From contig CANFQC010000014.1 in NCBI GenBank assembly GCA_947449035.1, positions 1 through 49,630 of the forward strand: a stretch of DNA of 49,630 nucleotides. The letters are read 5' to 3'. The position numbers and the translations under genes were made by a program. This DNA comes from Actinomycetota bacterium (lineage in GTDB: Bacteria; Actinomycetota; Actinomycetes; S36-B12). How positions within the stretch are numbered: position 1 is the stretch's first letter; every line of letters starts with the position of its first letter. The notes under the pieces were generated by a model. It worked only from the letters and a program-made list of their open reading frames with translations. It ran no database searches and was not told where the DNA came from. Below are positions 17,667-27,177 of the stretch, one piece after another.

Positions 17667-18758
17667 TTACATGAACCTCTCGAGGATGCTGGACTCAGCG
17701 ATTCTCGAGAGCCCCTCGCGCACTGAGCGCGCCCTGGCCTCGCCCACGCCCTCGACCTGCTGAAGATCGTCGATGCCTGCCGCGAGCAGTCGTTGCACGC
17801 CACCGAAGTAAGCGACAAGACGGTCGGTGATGACCTCGGAGAGCCGTGGCACGCGCGCCAGGATGCGATAGCCGCGTGCCTGTACTGACTGATCGAGCAG
17901 ATCTGCTCCGCCTGCGAATCCGTAGGCGCCAGCTATCGAGCCGAGATCAAGTAGTTCGTTGGCACTCAACGACTCGAGCTGACCAAGTGCGATCTCGATG
18001 CCCTTGCGCTTCTTATTCGAAGCAAGAGACAGGTAATCACGCACGAGAAGTGTTCGATCGTGATCGACGCCGGCCACGAGCTCATTGAGCTGCAGGCTCA
18101 GCAGGCGACCTTCGACACCGAGCTCGACCACGTAATTCTCGATCTCGCTGGCAATGCGTCGAACCATCTCAAGCCGCTGCGAGGTGGTGGCGATATCGCG
18201 CACCGTGACCAGGTTCTCGATTTCAAGTGCGAAGAGGGAGGAGTTCACTTCATCAAGACGTGACTTGTAGCGCTCGAGGGTTGCGAGAGCCTGGTTCGCG
18301 CGAGTGAGGATCTCGGAGGTGTCGTCGAGTACGTATCGACGGCCGTCGACGTACAGCGCAATGATGTTCATTGACTTGCTGACGCTGATGACGGGGTAGC
18401 CGGTCTGTCGCGAGACTCGGTCGGCGGTGCGGTGACGAGTGCCAGTCTCATCAGTGGCGAGCGATGAGTCGGGCACGAGCTGCACTGCGGCGCGCACGAT
18501 CGTGGCACCTGCCGTATCGAGAATCACTGCACCGTCCATCTTCGATAGTTCGCGAAGACGGGTGGCCGAGAAGGGAACGTCGAGGGTGAAGCCGCCGTTG
18601 GCGATCTGCTCGACTGAGCGATCGAAGCCCAGCACAATCAAGGCGCCAGTGCGACCGCGCAGAATGCGCTCGAGGCCGTCGTGCAGTTCAGTTCCGGGGG
18701 CGACCCGCGCGAGGATTTCCTTCAGGCGCGCATCAAAGGATGTCTCAGCGGAGGTCAC
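17667..18758 (-). CDS. disA: DNA integrity scanning diadenylate cyclase
   Basis: A 363-residue protein that makes c-di-AMP from two ATP and pauses on damaged or branched DNA. The N-terminal DAC domain has KMDGAVILDTAGATIVRAAVQL (DGA motif) and TGTRHRTADRVS (RHR motif). A helical spine covers about residues 150-280. The C-terminal helix-hairpin-helix DNA-binding domain is LQQVEGVGEARARSVREGLSRIAE. It lies 16 nt after radA, a pairing common in Firmicutes and actinobacteria, but has its own leaderless -10 box. Start codon GTG. Confidence 0.96.
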   Translation of the reverse strand: MTSAETSFDARLKEILARVAPGTELHDGLERILRGRTGALIVLGFDRSVEQIANGGFTLDVPFSATRLRELSKMDGAVILDTAGATIVRAAVQLVPDSSLATDETGTRHRTADRVSRQTGYPVISVSKSMNIIALYVDGRRYVLDDTSEILTRANQALATLERYKSRLDEVNSSLFALEIENLVTVRDIATTSQRLEMVRRIASEIENYVVELGVEGRLLSLQLNELVAGVDHDRTLLVRDYLSLASNKKRKGIEIALGQLESLSANELLDLGSIAGAYGFAGGADLLDQSVQARGYRILARVPRLSEVITDRLVAYFGGVQRLLAAGIDDLQQVEGVGEARARSVREGLSRIAESSILERFM

Positions 18759-18764
18759 AGTCTG

Positions 18765-18770
18765 ACTCTA
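18765..18770 (-). promoter_or_regulatory. Leaderless -10 box for disA
   Basis: TAGAGT on the minus strand with 6 nt to the disA GTG, placed in the 16-nt radA-disA gap. It would let disA be expressed independently of radA. Confidence 0.45.
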
Positions 18771-18774
18771 ATAG

Positions 18775-20148
18775 TCAGCGAGAGTTCAAAGCTGCACTGA
18801 GTGTGCCGACCTCGATGATGCCGCTGACCTTCGAGTCGAGTCGCTCGCGCGTACCCTGCGGCACCAGGATCCGGCTGTAACCCAGGCGGCTCGCCTCGGC
18901 AATGCGCTGGGTGATCATCGGCACGGCGCGAATATCTCCGGAGAGCGTGACCTCGCCGATGGCGGTCATGTCGGCCGGGAGTGCCTGATCGCGTGCGCCG
19001 GAGGCGATGGCGAGGCAGATGGCCAGATCAGAGCCCGGGTCGGAGAGCTTCATGCCGCCAACCGTGGCGACGTAGACGTCCTTGTCATACAGCTTGAGAC
19101 CGGCTGCTCGTTCTGTCACCGCAGTCAGCATCGCAACGCGCGAAGTGTCGAGGCCGGAGACTCCTCGCCGCGGATTCGGGTTGGTGGTCGGAGCAATGAG
19201 CGCCTGGATCTCGGCGAGCAGCGGGCGACGGCCCTCAATGGTGACAGTGACGCAGGTACCCGGCACGGGTGCATCGCGATGACCACGGAAGAGCGCACTG
19301 GGATCGGGAACCTCGCGCATGCCCGTATCGGTCTGCTCGAAGCAGGCCACCTCATCGGCCGGACCGTAGCGATTCTTGATCGCTCGAAGCAGGCGAAGTG
19401 ACGTGTGTCGATCGCCATCGAGCGACAGTGTGGTGTCGACGATGTGCTCGAGGGAGCGCGGTCCGGCGATAGTCGAGTCCTTGGTGACCTGGCCGACGAG
19501 GCAGATAGCGATGCCCCGCGACTTGGCCACTCGAGTGAGCGCTTGCGCGACTTCCATGACCTGCGTGACGCCACCGGCACGGCCTTCAATGTCGGCGGAG
19601 GCCACGGTCTGTACGGAGTCGATGATCACGAGAGGGATGTCAGGGCCATGATGATCGAGGTGGCCGATCACGACCGCGAGGTCATTGTCATCGGCAAGGA
19701 GTAGATGCTCACTCGAGGCGCCGATGCGGCGCGCGCGTACGGCAATCTGCTCGACGGACTCTTCGGCGGAGATGTACAAGGTGGGCTTGCCGGTGCGCTG
19801 CGCGATGGAATCAGCGACGGTGAGAAGGAGCGTGCTCTTGCCGGCACCGGGCTCACCGGCGAGCAGGAGAACCTGACCGCGCACCAGGCCGCCGCCGACA
19901 ACGCGATCGAACTCAGCGATACCTGACTGCATGCGCGGGGGAGAGGCGCTGGCGGTGACCTCGGATACCTGGCGTGCGCCCTTGCTCGGCGCGCGACCGG
20001 TGGTTGACGACTTCAGGCCGACACTCGGTGCAGCCTCAGGAATTTCGGTGACAGTGCCGAACTCACCGCACTTCGTGCAGCGACCCTCCCAGCGCAGTGC
20101 CGTGGCACCGCATGCGCTGCAGGAGTACTTCGGCCCGGCTTTCGCCAT
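18775..20148 (-). CDS. radA: DNA repair protein RadA
   Basis: A 457-residue RecA-related DnaB-type helicase acting in recombination. The N-terminal zinc finger is SCSACGATALRWEGRCTKCGE (two CxxC pairs). Walker A is GEPGAGKSTLLLT. The RadA-specific KNRFG motif appears as KNRYGPADE. The C-terminal Lon-protease-like domain begins near TNPNPRRGVSGLD. It starts 2 nt after the Cys-rich gene upstream, so the order of transcription is Cys-rich protein, radA, disA. Confidence 0.96.
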   Translation of the reverse strand: MAKAGPKYSCSACGATALRWEGRCTKCGEFGTVTEIPEAAPSVGLKSSTTGRAPSKGARQVSEVTASASPPRMQSGIAEFDRVVGGGLVRGQVLLLAGEPGAGKSTLLLTVADSIAQRTGKPTLYISAEESVEQIAVRARRIGASSEHLLLADDNDLAVVIGHLDHHGPDIPLVIIDSVQTVASADIEGRAGGVTQVMEVAQALTRVAKSRGIAICLVGQVTKDSTIAGPRSLEHIVDTTLSLDGDRHTSLRLLRAIKNRYGPADEVACFEQTDTGMREVPDPSALFRGHRDAPVPGTCVTVTIEGRRPLLAEIQALIAPTTNPNPRRGVSGLDTSRVAMLTAVTERAAGLKLYDKDVYVATVGGMKLSDPGSDLAICLAIASGARDQALPADMTAIGEVTLSGDIRAVPMITQRIAEASRLGYSRILVPQGTRERLDSKVSGIIEVGTLSAALNSR

Positions 20149-20150
20149 GG

Positions 20151-20909
20151 CTACTTCGGGTCCGCCGGATGCAGCATGAGCGAGAGATTGCCGGGCGCGG
20201 CCTTCATCAGTGCCATCCGCTCATCGCAGATACGAACCAATTCTTCATAGGCCTTTTCGCCGATAAGGGCAGTGAGTTCGTCCTTGGCATAGATGTAGAC
20301 GGGGTTCACGCCATTGTGCGCCTCGGTATTGCCGCTGCAGTACCAGTCGAAATCGTGGCCGCCCTCGCCCCAGCCGCGACGGTCGTACTCGCTGATCACG
20401 ACGACCAGGCGCTCCTTGCCGTCTTCGTACTCGAGGTTTTCGTAACTACGGCGCATCGGAAGCTGCCAGCACACCTCGGGCTTGGTCTCGACGAAAGAGA
20501 CGCCCTCCTTCTCGGCGAGGTGATGAAGCGCGCAACCAAACTGGCCGTCGAAGTTCTTGCGGTTATGGAAGATGCAGGCGCCGTCGACCACGCGAGTCTT
20601 GCGATCGCCGTCTTCAGTCTCGATCCAGCCCTTCTTCTCGCCGATGTCGTAGAACTGCCACATATCGGGAGTGAGCTTCTCGACCCAGCGCTTGACGCGC
20701 TTCTCGTCCTTCTTCTCGGAGAAGTGCGCACCATGGCTGCAGCAACCGTTGTCGGGGCCGTCCTTGTAGATGCCCTTGCAACCACTTCCGAAGATGCAAT
20801 TCCAGCGAGAGGTGAGCCAGGTGAGATCGGCACGGATCATCTGCTCGTCGTCATTGGGGTCAACGAACTCGACCCACTGGCGCGGAAAGTCAAGGGATAC
20901 CTCAGGCAT
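20151..20909 (-). CDS. YkgJ/UPF0153-like Cys-rich putative metal-binding protein
   Basis: A 252-residue soluble protein with Cys at about 38, 44, 56, 57, 112, 126 and 147. The arrangement CC ... GACIFHNR ... GCALHHLA ... KPEVCWQLP recalls the YkgJ/UPF0153 (and DUF3109) pattern C-x-F-L ... C-x-I-H ... RP-x-x-C-x-x-FP, thought to bind zinc or an iron-sulfur cluster. Many Trp, Lys and Glu residues surround the Cys. Function is unknown. It leads a tight operon with radA and disA, so a role linked to DNA damage or redox state is a guess. The ATG at 20909 is chosen because a TAGGCT -10 lies 6 nt upstream; a GTG at 20915 is two codons earlier. Confidence 0.75.
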   Translation of the reverse strand: MPEVSLDFPRQWVEFVDPNDDEQMIRADLTWLTSRWNCIFGSGCKGIYKDGPDNGCCSHGAHFSEKKDEKRVKRWVEKLTPDMWQFYDIGEKKGWIETEDGDRKTRVVDGACIFHNRKNFDGQFGCALHHLAEKEGVSFVETKPEVCWQLPMRRSYENLEYEDGKERLVVVISEYDRRGWGEGGHDFDWYCSGNTEAHNGVNPVYIYAKDELTALIGEKAYEELVRICDERMALMKAAPGNLSLMLHPADPK

Positions 20910-20915
20910 CTGCAC

Positions 20916-20921
20916 AGCCTA
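20916..20921 (-). promoter_or_regulatory. Leaderless -10 box for the Cys-rich/radA operon
   Basis: TAGGCT on the minus strand, 6 nt before the ATG at 20909. No ribosome-binding site is visible. Confidence 0.5.
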
Positions 20922-20981
20922 TGTCCCGTGACTGACAGGCGAATTGATGCCCTCATGAATGCACGATGAACATCGAGCCGA

Positions 20982-20987
20982 TACCGT
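20982..20987 (+). promoter_or_regulatory. Leaderless -10 box for ppx
   Basis: TACCGT, 6 nt before the ATG at 20994; the same hexamer and spacing occur before the gene at 16983. Confidence 0.5.
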
Positions 20988-20993
20988 CGGGCC

Positions 20994-21923
20994 ATGCGCA
21001 TGGGAGTGCTCGATATCGGGTCCAACACTGTCCACCTCCTCCTTGTCGATGCCCACCACGGCGCGGCTCCCATTCCCGCCTCGAAGCTCAAGATTCCGCT
21101 GCGCCTGGCCGAGCACCTGACTCCGGAAGGCGATGTCGACGAAGCAGCCGTGAGCGAGCTGATCGAGTTCATCCGCAAGGGGCAGACCATGGTCGAGGAC
21201 ATGGGAGCCACCGAGCTCATGGCCTTCGCGACTTCGGCCATCCGTGACGCCCGCAATGGTGATCAGGTACTCGAGCGCATTCATGCTGAGACCGGCCTGA
21301 CCATTGAAGTGCTCTCCGGCGAGGACGAAGCACGCATGACCTTCCTCGCCGTGCGCCGGTGGTTCGGCTGGTCGGCCGGCCGCCTCATGGTGATGGACAT
21401 CGGTGGCGGTTCGCTGGAGCTCGCCTCAGGCACTGATGAAGAGCCCGATGTCGCCGTTTCGGTGCCCCTAGGTGCCGGTCGGCTCACCCGCTCGCATCTG
21501 ATCGGCGACCCACCCACGTCCGATTCCCTGCGCGAGGCGCGCAAGTACGCCCGCGCCACGATCGCCGAGGTGGCAGGTCGGCTGCGCCGGGTGGGTGAGC
21601 CGCGCATTGCCGTGGCCAGTTCGAAGACCTTCAAGCAGCTCGCGCGCATGGCTGGCGCTGCTCCCTCGACCGAGGGCATGTACGCCCCCCGCGCGCTGAC
21701 CCTCGCCAACCTTCAGGACTGGGTCCCGCGACTGGCCGCTATGTCTGCTGCGGAGCGCACCCGGTTGCCTGGCGTCTCCGAGGGTCGTGCTGAGCAGCTG
21801 GTCGCCGGCGCCCTCGTGGCAGAGGCAGCGATGGACATCCTCGATATTCGCGAACTCGTCATCTGCCCGTGGGCACTCCGGGAAGGCGTGATCCTGCATC
21901 GCATGGATACCCTGCCTACATGA
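20994..21923 (+). CDS. ppx: Exopolyphosphatase / Ppx-GppA phosphatase family protein
   Basis: A 309-residue ASKHA-fold phosphatase. The phosphate-1 motif is GVLDIGSNTVHLLLVD (residues 4-19). FATSAIRDARNGD and VLSGEDEARMTFL carry the catalytic Glu. The phosphate-2 motif is MDIGGGSLELASG. It would release phosphate from polyphosphate or pppGpp. It has only the two-domain core, like mycobacterial Ppx1, without the C-terminal HD domain of E. coli Ppx. The stop overlaps the ctpE start (ATGA). Confidence 0.9.
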   Translation: MRMGVLDIGSNTVHLLLVDAHHGAAPIPASKLKIPLRLAEHLTPEGDVDEAAVSELIEFIRKGQTMVEDMGATELMAFATSAIRDARNGDQVLERIHAETGLTIEVLSGEDEARMTFLAVRRWFGWSAGRLMVMDIGGGSLELASGTDEEPDVAVSVPLGAGRLTRSHLIGDPPTSDSLREARKYARATIAEVAGRLRRVGEPRIAVASSKTFKQLARMAGAAPSTEGMYAPRALTLANLQDWVPRLAAMSAAERTRLPGVSEGRAEQLVAGALVAEAAMDILDIRELVICPWALREGVILHRMDTLPT

Positions 21924-24238
21924 CCGATCCGGCGCTCGGCCTGACCTCAGCAGAGGTTGCCGAACGTATTGCCGCGGGCCAGGTCAATGAGGCGCCGGAG
22001 GCATACAGCCGAAGCATCGGCAGCATCATCCGGGCCAACACCCTCACCTGGTTCAACGGCCTGATCGGCTCGCTGTGGGTGATAATGATCCTCGTAGCGC
22101 CGTTGCAGGACTCCATGTTCGGTTTTGTGATCATCGCGAACTCCGCGATTGGCGTGATCCAGGAGTACCGGGCCTCGCGCACGCTGGCCAAGCTCGCCGT
22201 GCTCGGTGAGTCCAAGCCCACGGTGCGCCGCGATGGTGTCGACGTAGAGGTCAGTCCCGCCGAGATCGTTCTCGACGACGTCATCGTGCTCTCCACCGGT
22301 GACCAACTCGTCGTGGATGGAGTGCTGCTGAGCTCTGACGGCCTGGAAATCGACGAGAGCCTGCTCACCGGTGAGGCCGATCCTGTCGACAAGGTCATCG
22401 GTGATCAGGCGATGTCTGGTTCATTCGTGGTGGCCGGCTCAGGTACCTATCAGGCCACCCGCATCGGCAAGGATTCCTTCGCAGCCGGGCTGACCGAGCA
22501 GGCGAAGCAGTTCCATCTCACCAACTCCGAACTGCGCGATGCGATCAATCGCTTCATCAAGATCATCTCGTACCTGCTTCTACCCGTCGGTCTCCTGCTG
22601 TTCGTCTCGCAGGTCTTCCGCGCGCAGATTCCCTTCAACGATGCGATTCGCGGAACGATCGCCGGCATCGTCACGATGGTGCCCGAAGGTCTCGTGCTGC
22701 TGACCAGCATCGCCATGGCTATTGCCGTGATCAGGCTCGCGGCGAAGAAAGTCCTGGTTCAGGACATGCCCGCGGTCGAGGTGCTGGCGCGCGTTGACAC
22801 GATCTGCGTCGATAAGACCGGAACGCTCACTGAGCCGGGAATGCGTGTGCGCGAGGTAGTCGCACTTGATCAGGCAGCACCGATCGATGCGGCCCTGAGC
22901 TCACTCGCAGCAGCCGAGGTGAATCCGAACCCGACCTTGCAGGCGATAGCCGATCATTACCCCGTTGTCGGCTGGACCTGCACCGCCAATGTGCCGTTCT
23001 CCAGTGCACGCAAGTGGTCCTCGGCCACCTTCGCTGATCAGGGAGCCTGGGTCATTGGTGCGCCGGAGATGCTTCTCCCTGACACTGATCCACTTCGTGC
23101 ACGTGCTGATGCCATTGCCTCCGACGGTGCTCGCGTGCTCCTACTCGCTCGCGCACACGGTGAGCCGACACCCGAGACCGGTCCAGGATCTCTTGCGCCC
23201 GCGGCACTTGTCGTCATCGACCAGCGACTGCGCTCAGATGCCGCCGAGACAGTGGCGTACTTCCTCGCCCAGGGCGTGCACGTCAACGTGATCTCCGGTG
23301 ACAATGCCGCCACAGTGGGCGCGATCGCGCGTGAGGCGGGCGTTCCGGGCGCCGATCATCCCTATGACGCGCGACAGATGCCTGATGACATCGAGGGCAT
23401 GGCCAAGATCATGGAGACACAGTCGGTCTTCGGTCGGGTGACCCCGTTGCAGAAGCAGGCCATGGTCGATGCCCTGCACTCTCGTGGCTCGACGGTCGCG
23501 ATGACCGGCGATGGCGTGAACGATGTACTCGCCCTGAAGAACGCTGATCTCGGAATCGCGATGGGTTCGGGCAGTGATGCCACCCGCGCCGTCGCACAGC
23601 TCGTACTGCTCGAGGATCGCTGGTCGGTCATGCCGAGCGTGGTGGCGGAAGGGCGCCGCGTACTCGGAAATATCGAACGCGTCTCGGACGTCTTCCTGAC
23701 AAAGTCGTTCTACGCAATGATCATCTCGATCATGGTCGGCATCTTTGCCGTCGAATTCCCGTTCCTGCCGCGCCATCTTTCTCTCATCGGTGCATTGACA
23801 ATCGGAATCCCGGGCTTCTTCCTCGCCTTGATGCCGAACACCGAACGTTTCCGGCCGGGCTTCTTCCGCCGAGTTCTGCTCTTCGCGGCTCCGGCTGGCG
23901 CGATCGCCGCTGCCGCGTCACTGGTGAGCTACTCCTGGGCAATGCGGCTCGGCGAGCCCACAGGAAGTGCGCAGAGTGCGGCCACGGTCACCTTGTTCAT
24001 CGTCACGACGGCAGTACTCATTCAGTCAGCGCGGCCGCTCAATTGGATCCGCATCGGCATCGTGGCGCTGATGATCGCGATGTTCCTAGGCGTGCTGTTC
24101 ATTCCGTGGTTCTCGAACTTCTTCGCGTTGAGCCTTGCGCCAGAGAAGTACTCGTTCGTCGCGATCATCTGCGGCGTGGTCGGTGCTCTGCTCGTCTGGG
24201 TAGCAGTCATCGTGACCGATCGGTGGCGCAAGGCGTGA
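21920..24238 (+). CDS. ctpE: Cation-transporting P-type ATPase, CtpE-like
   Basis: A 772-residue membrane pump. The actuator domain has [11 protein letters not shown] (TGE motif). The phosphorylation motif is DKTGTLT (Asp298). The hinge is [33 protein letters not shown]. About ten membrane helices flank these, with PEG in [13 protein letters not shown] (helix 4). The pattern closely follows mycobacterial CtpE, reported as a calcium exporter/importer needed for envelope integrity; substrate here is inferred from that similarity. No N-terminal heavy-metal domain or CPC motif is present, which argues against copper or zinc. The ATG at 21920 is chosen since earlier codons fall inside ppx. Confidence 0.9.
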   Translation: MTDPALGLTSAEVAERIAAGQVNEAPEAYSRSIGSIIRANTLTWFNGLIGSLWVIMILVAPLQDSMFGFVIIANSAIGVIQEYRASRTLAKLAVLGESKPTVRRDGVDVEVSPAEIVLDDVIVLSTGDQLVVDGVLLSSDGLEIDESLLTGEADPVDKVIGDQAMSGSFVVAGSGTYQATRIGKDSFAAGLTEQAKQFHLTNSELRDAINRFIKIISYLLLPVGLLLFVSQVFRAQIPFNDAIRGTIAGIVTMVPEGLVLLTSIAMAIAVIRLAAKKVLVQDMPAVEVLARVDTICVDKTGTLTEPGMRVREVVALDQAAPIDAALSSLAAAEVNPNPTLQAIADHYPVVGWTCTANVPFSSARKWSSATFADQGAWVIGAPEMLLPDTDPLRARADAIASDGARVLLLARAHGEPTPETGPGSLAPAALVVIDQRLRSDAAETVAYFLAQGVHVNVISGDNAATVGAIAREAGVPGADHPYDARQMPDDIEGMAKIMETQSVFGRVTPLQKQAMVDALHSRGSTVAMTGDGVNDVLALKNADLGIAMGSGSDATRAVAQLVLLEDRWSVMPSVVAEGRRVLGNIERVSDVFLTKSFYAMIISIMVGIFAVEFPFLPRHLSLIGALTIGIPGFFLALMPNTERFRPGFFRRVLLFAAPAGAIAAAASLVSYSWAMRLGEPTGSAQSAATVTLFIVTTAVLIQSARPLNWIRIGIVALMIAMFLGVLFIPWFSNFFALSLAPEKYSFVAIICGVVGALLVWVAVIVTDRWRKA

Positions 24239-25026
24239 TGAACCGGCCCTTAGTTGGTCTGTCGACCTCGTCGGTTTACCCGAAGTCGACTGCTGCTGCA
24301 TTCGAGATTGCTGCGGGGCTTGGATACAACGGTGTCGAGATCATGGTCGGTACCGATGCGACATCGCAGGATTCGACGGCTCTGCGGGCACTCGTCGACC
24401 ACTATCAAGTTCCGGTCATCTCGATCCATGCTCCGTGCCTACTCGTGACGCAACGGGTGTGGGGCACTGAGCCCTGGGGAAAGCTGCAGCGCGCTAAGGA
24501 TGTCGCGGAGCTACTCGGAGCGAGCACCGTTGTCGTGCACCCGCCGTTTAGGTGGCAGCGCGGCTATGCGCGTGAGTTCGTGAACGGATTGCAGCGAATG
24601 TCCGATGAAACCGACGTGCACTTCGCAGTGGAGAACATGTATCCGTGGCGGGCCGCCAACCGGGAGCTCGCGGCCTACTCGCCGAGCTGGGATGTCCGCG
24701 ACGACGACTACCCACACACCACCCTCGACTTCTCGCATACTGCGGTGTCACGCACTGACCCCTTGCTCATGGCACACGATCTCGGAAGTCGTCTTTCGCA
24801 CATTCACCTGGCCGACGGCACGGATTCCGCCCGCGATGAGCATCTGGTGCCCGGTCGTGGCACTCAACCAGTTGCTGAGGTACTTGGGTACCTCGCAACC
24901 GAGAACTTCACGGGAGCGATCATCGTCGAGGTCTCGACTCGGGGCTGCGCCACTCGGGAAGAACGCGTGGCCGACCTCGCGGAGGCCTTGGCGTTCGCGC
25001 GCCAGCCTTTCGAGGCCCTTCGTTAG
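24238..25026 (+). CDS. Sugar phosphate isomerase/epimerase-like TIM barrel protein (AP endonuclease 2 family)
   Basis: A 262-residue protein of the xylose-isomerase-like TIM barrel family. Candidate metal ligands appear in order: GVEIMVG (Glu), VVVHPPF (His), AVENMYP (Glu), [10 protein letters not shown] (Asp and His), SHIHLADG (His), LVPGRGTQP and IIVEVSTRG (Glu). These families include endonuclease IV and sugar epimerases, and the substrate cannot be told from sequence. The TGATG junction couples it to ctpE. Its stop directly abuts the -10 box of the tetR gene. Confidence 0.8.
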   Translation: MNRPLVGLSTSSVYPKSTAAAFEIAAGLGYNGVEIMVGTDATSQDSTALRALVDHYQVPVISIHAPCLLVTQRVWGTEPWGKLQRAKDVAELLGASTVVVHPPFRWQRGYAREFVNGLQRMSDETDVHFAVENMYPWRAANRELAAYSPSWDVRDDDYPHTTLDFSHTAVSRTDPLLMAHDLGSRLSHIHLADGTDSARDEHLVPGRGTQPVAEVLGYLATENFTGAIIVEVSTRGCATREERVADLAEALAFARQPFEALR

Positions 25027-25032
25027 TACGCT
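25027..25032 (+). promoter_or_regulatory. Leaderless -10 box for the TetR gene
   Basis: TACGCT immediately after the upstream TAG stop, 6 nt before the ATG at 25039. Confidence 0.5.
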
Positions 25033-25038
25033 GCAGAC

Positions 25039-25617
25039 ATGGTCAAGGATCCGCGCGGCTCGATACTCGATGCCGCACGTCTTGCCTTCGCGTCGCGCGG
25101 TTACGCCTCAACCACGGTGAAGTCAGTCGCCGTAGCCGCTGGTGTTGCACCAGCCGTGGTCAAGTCGCTCTATGACAACAAGGAGCAGCTGTTCGCCGCT
25201 GCGATGCAGTTACCCGTGAATCCGAGCCACGCAATCCCTGCCCTCTTCGCTCAGGGCCTCGACGGTATGGGTGAGCGCATTGTTCGCCTGGCGCTGACGA
25301 TGATGTCTGAGGATCGCGTACGTGGCGATGTCACCGGAGTGGTGCAGGCCTCCCCGCGCATCGAGAAGAGTGCACGCGCGGTTGCCGAGTTCATGCACCT
25401 GTCGCTGGTCGACTCACTCGTGTCTGCCATTGGCGTGCCTGATGCCCGCATGCGCGTCTCACTGATCTCCTCGCATCTGGCCGGTCTTGCCGCTACTCGG
25501 TACGTGATTCGGCTCGAGCCGCTTGCCTCGGCATCCGATGACGAAATCGTGCGCATCTTCGGCCCGCTGATTCAAGATCTCCTTGATCCCACGTGCCCGC
25601 TGACCGGGCGCCGTTAA
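25039..25617 (+). CDS. TetR-family transcriptional regulator
   Basis: A 192-residue regulator. The N-terminal helix-turn-helix reads ILDAARLAFASRGYASTTVKSVAVAAGVAPAVVKSLYDNKEQLFAAAM (about residues 8-55), standard TetR spacing. The C-terminal ligand domain resembles TetR_C_17-like domains (RIVRLALTMMSEDRVRGDVTGVVQASPR). The ligand is unknown. The next gene begins at the base after its TAA, so it is cotranscribed with the proline-dehydrogenase-like gene and proC. Confidence 0.9.
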   Translation: MVKDPRGSILDAARLAFASRGYASTTVKSVAVAAGVAPAVVKSLYDNKEQLFAAAMQLPVNPSHAIPALFAQGLDGMGERIVRLALTMMSEDRVRGDVTGVVQASPRIEKSARAVAEFMHLSLVDSLVSAIGVPDARMRVSLISSHLAGLAATRYVIRLEPLASASDDEIVRIFGPLIQDLLDPTCPLTGRR

Positions 25618-26313
25618 GTGGGCGTGCTCGATTTCCTGACTCGCACTCGCTCACTTGAGCAGGCCTGTGAGCTCGCCATGGCCTTGGCTGACGAGGGCTT
25701 TTGGATTTCGCTGAGAAGTGACGACGTCCTCAACGCAGATCAGCTGCATCGCGCGAGCATTGCCCTGCAGGCAGCCGGGGTCGAGGGAGTGAGCCAGATC
25801 AGCCTGCCAATCGAATCGCTCGCTGATGCATCGTGGGCGATGACCCCTGATCTCGGCTGGGTGTTCACCGGTGCCGAGAGTTCTCCGCTCGACACGAGCA
25901 TGCTTTCGCGGCTCACAAGTTTTCACGGCCTTGCGGCCGTCCGCCGTTACGCGTCACTGCGGCAGACAGAGTCCGAATGCCGCACTGCCGCCGACCTACG
26001 CGTCCAACTGGCCGCGGGCGAGCCCGCTCGAGGCGAGCGAGAGTTCTATCCATCCTCCCTCGAAGTCGATAAGGCGTATGTGCGGTGCGCTAAAGCGTTG
26101 CTGCGTGATGCGCCGGCACCGGCCTTCGCGACCTCCGATGACCGACTGATTGAGATCCTTCAGGCCCTGGCCCTTCGACTCGGCCGCGCGCCGGGCGAGT
26201 ATGAGTTCTGCCTGGCGCATGGCCGCGGGGAGAATAGACAGCGTGCCCTGCGTGATGCGGGGGAGAAAGTGCGCATTGCCATTGCGTTCGAGATGAGGGA
26301 GTTCAATGACTGA
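25618..26313 (+). CDS. Degenerate proline-dehydrogenase-like protein
   Basis: A 231-residue protein whose C-terminal half resembles proline dehydrogenase: YVRCAKALLRDAPAPAFATSDDRLIEIL ... EYEFCLAHGRGENRQRALRDAGEKVRIAIAF corresponds to the family's PAIATHD and FEFQMLYGIR ... L...G..VRVYVPYG segments. Key residues look lost. There is no RLVKGAY lysine motif, and the protein ends before the RRxAER helix that binds proline carboxylate. It is also about 70 residues shorter than typical monofunctional enzymes. It overlaps proC by 8 nt. It may be a non-catalytic relative or regulator. The start is GTG, next to the tetR stop. Confidence 0.6.
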   Translation: MGVLDFLTRTRSLEQACELAMALADEGFWISLRSDDVLNADQLHRASIALQAAGVEGVSQISLPIESLADASWAMTPDLGWVFTGAESSPLDTSMLSRLTSFHGLAAVRRYASLRQTESECRTAADLRVQLAAGEPARGEREFYPSSLEVDKAYVRCAKALLRDAPAPAFATSDDRLIEILQALALRLGRAPGEYEFCLAHGRGENRQRALRDAGEKVRIAIAFEMREFND

Positions 26314-27115
26314 CACCGCACTTCGCATCGCAATCCTCGGCGGCGGCGTCATGGGCGAGACCCTGGCGGCCGGCTTCCTCGCTCGCCTGGATCCCACCCC
26401 GACCGTCACGATCGCTGAGAAGCGTCCTGAGCGTGCCACCGAGCTCTCCGATCGCTTGAGCGTGCGCATTGCCTCGATGGCTGATGCCGTGAGCGATGCC
26501 GATGTCGTCGTGCTCGCCGTGAAGCCGCAGGACTTCAGGGCGATGCTGGCCGACGTGGCCCCTTCACTTCGAGCTGGAGCCCTCGTGATCTCGATCGCCG
26601 CTGGGATTCCCACATCAGTCATGGAGGAACTGCTCCCCGGCGCTGCCGTCGTGCGCGTGATGCCGAATACGCCGGCGCGCATCAACCGCGGGGTGGCCGG
26701 CATCAGTGCGGGCTCGGCCTGCACGGCCGCTGACCTCGATCTGGCAGCGCGCCTCATGGAGGCTGTCGGGGTAGTGGTGCGGGTGCCTGAGGGCCTGCAG
26801 GACGCCGTCACGGCTGTCTCCGGAAGTGGGCCCGCGTACGTGTTCTACCTCGCCGAGGCGATGATCGCTGCGGGCGTTCAGATGGGGCTGTCGGCTGCCG
26901 ATGCTCGACTCATGGCCGTGAACACGATTCTTGGTGCCGGTGAGTTGATGACTGCCGGCGATGAGGATCCGGCCGTACTTCGTGCGAATGTGACATCGCC
27001 GAATGGCACGACTGCTGCGGCAATTGCGAGCATGGATTCATCCGGCATTCGCGACGCAGTAATTGCGGCAATGACGGCCGCACGTGATCGCAGTATTGAG
27101 CTGTCGGGTAGCTAG
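26306..27115 (+). CDS. proC: Pyrroline-5-carboxylate reductase
   Basis: A 269-residue enzyme that reduces 1-pyrroline-5-carboxylate to L-proline. The Rossmann motif is AILGGGVMGETLAAGFL (residues 9-25), followed by VVLAVKPQDF and VRVMPNTPARINRGVAGIS. The C-terminal signature is AVSGSGPAYVFYLAEAM, then TSPNGTTAAAIASM. Length is normal. GGGAG lies about 5 nt upstream of the ATG. A 169-nt gap follows before the next gene. Confidence 0.96.
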   Translation: MTDTALRIAILGGGVMGETLAAGFLARLDPTPTVTIAEKRPERATELSDRLSVRIASMADAVSDADVVVLAVKPQDFRAMLADVAPSLRAGALVISIAAGIPTSVMEELLPGAAVVRVMPNTPARINRGVAGISAGSACTAADLDLAARLMEAVGVVVRVPEGLQDAVTAVSGSGPAYVFYLAEAMIAAGVQMGLSAADARLMAVNTILGAGELMTAGDEDPAVLRANVTSPNGTTAAAIASMDSSGIRDAVIAAMTAARDRSIELSGS

Positions 27116-27123
27116 CGGCAGCG

Positions 27124-27177
27124 AATTACGTCACTGTAATTAACTTTGCCCACGTGGGAAACATCATCAATTTCCCA
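27124..27177. promoter_or_regulatory. AT-rich palindromes between proC and the HTH gene
   Basis: Two perfect inverted repeats lie in an AT-rich gap: AATTAC-N6-GTAATT (27124-27141) and TGGGAAA-N9-TTTCCCA (27155-27177). A third short one, AAGAC-N4-GTCTT, is at 27201-27214. They may be operator sites for the HTH gene or a terminator for proC; no long T-run follows. The rest of 27116-27284 shows no gene. Confidence 0.4.
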
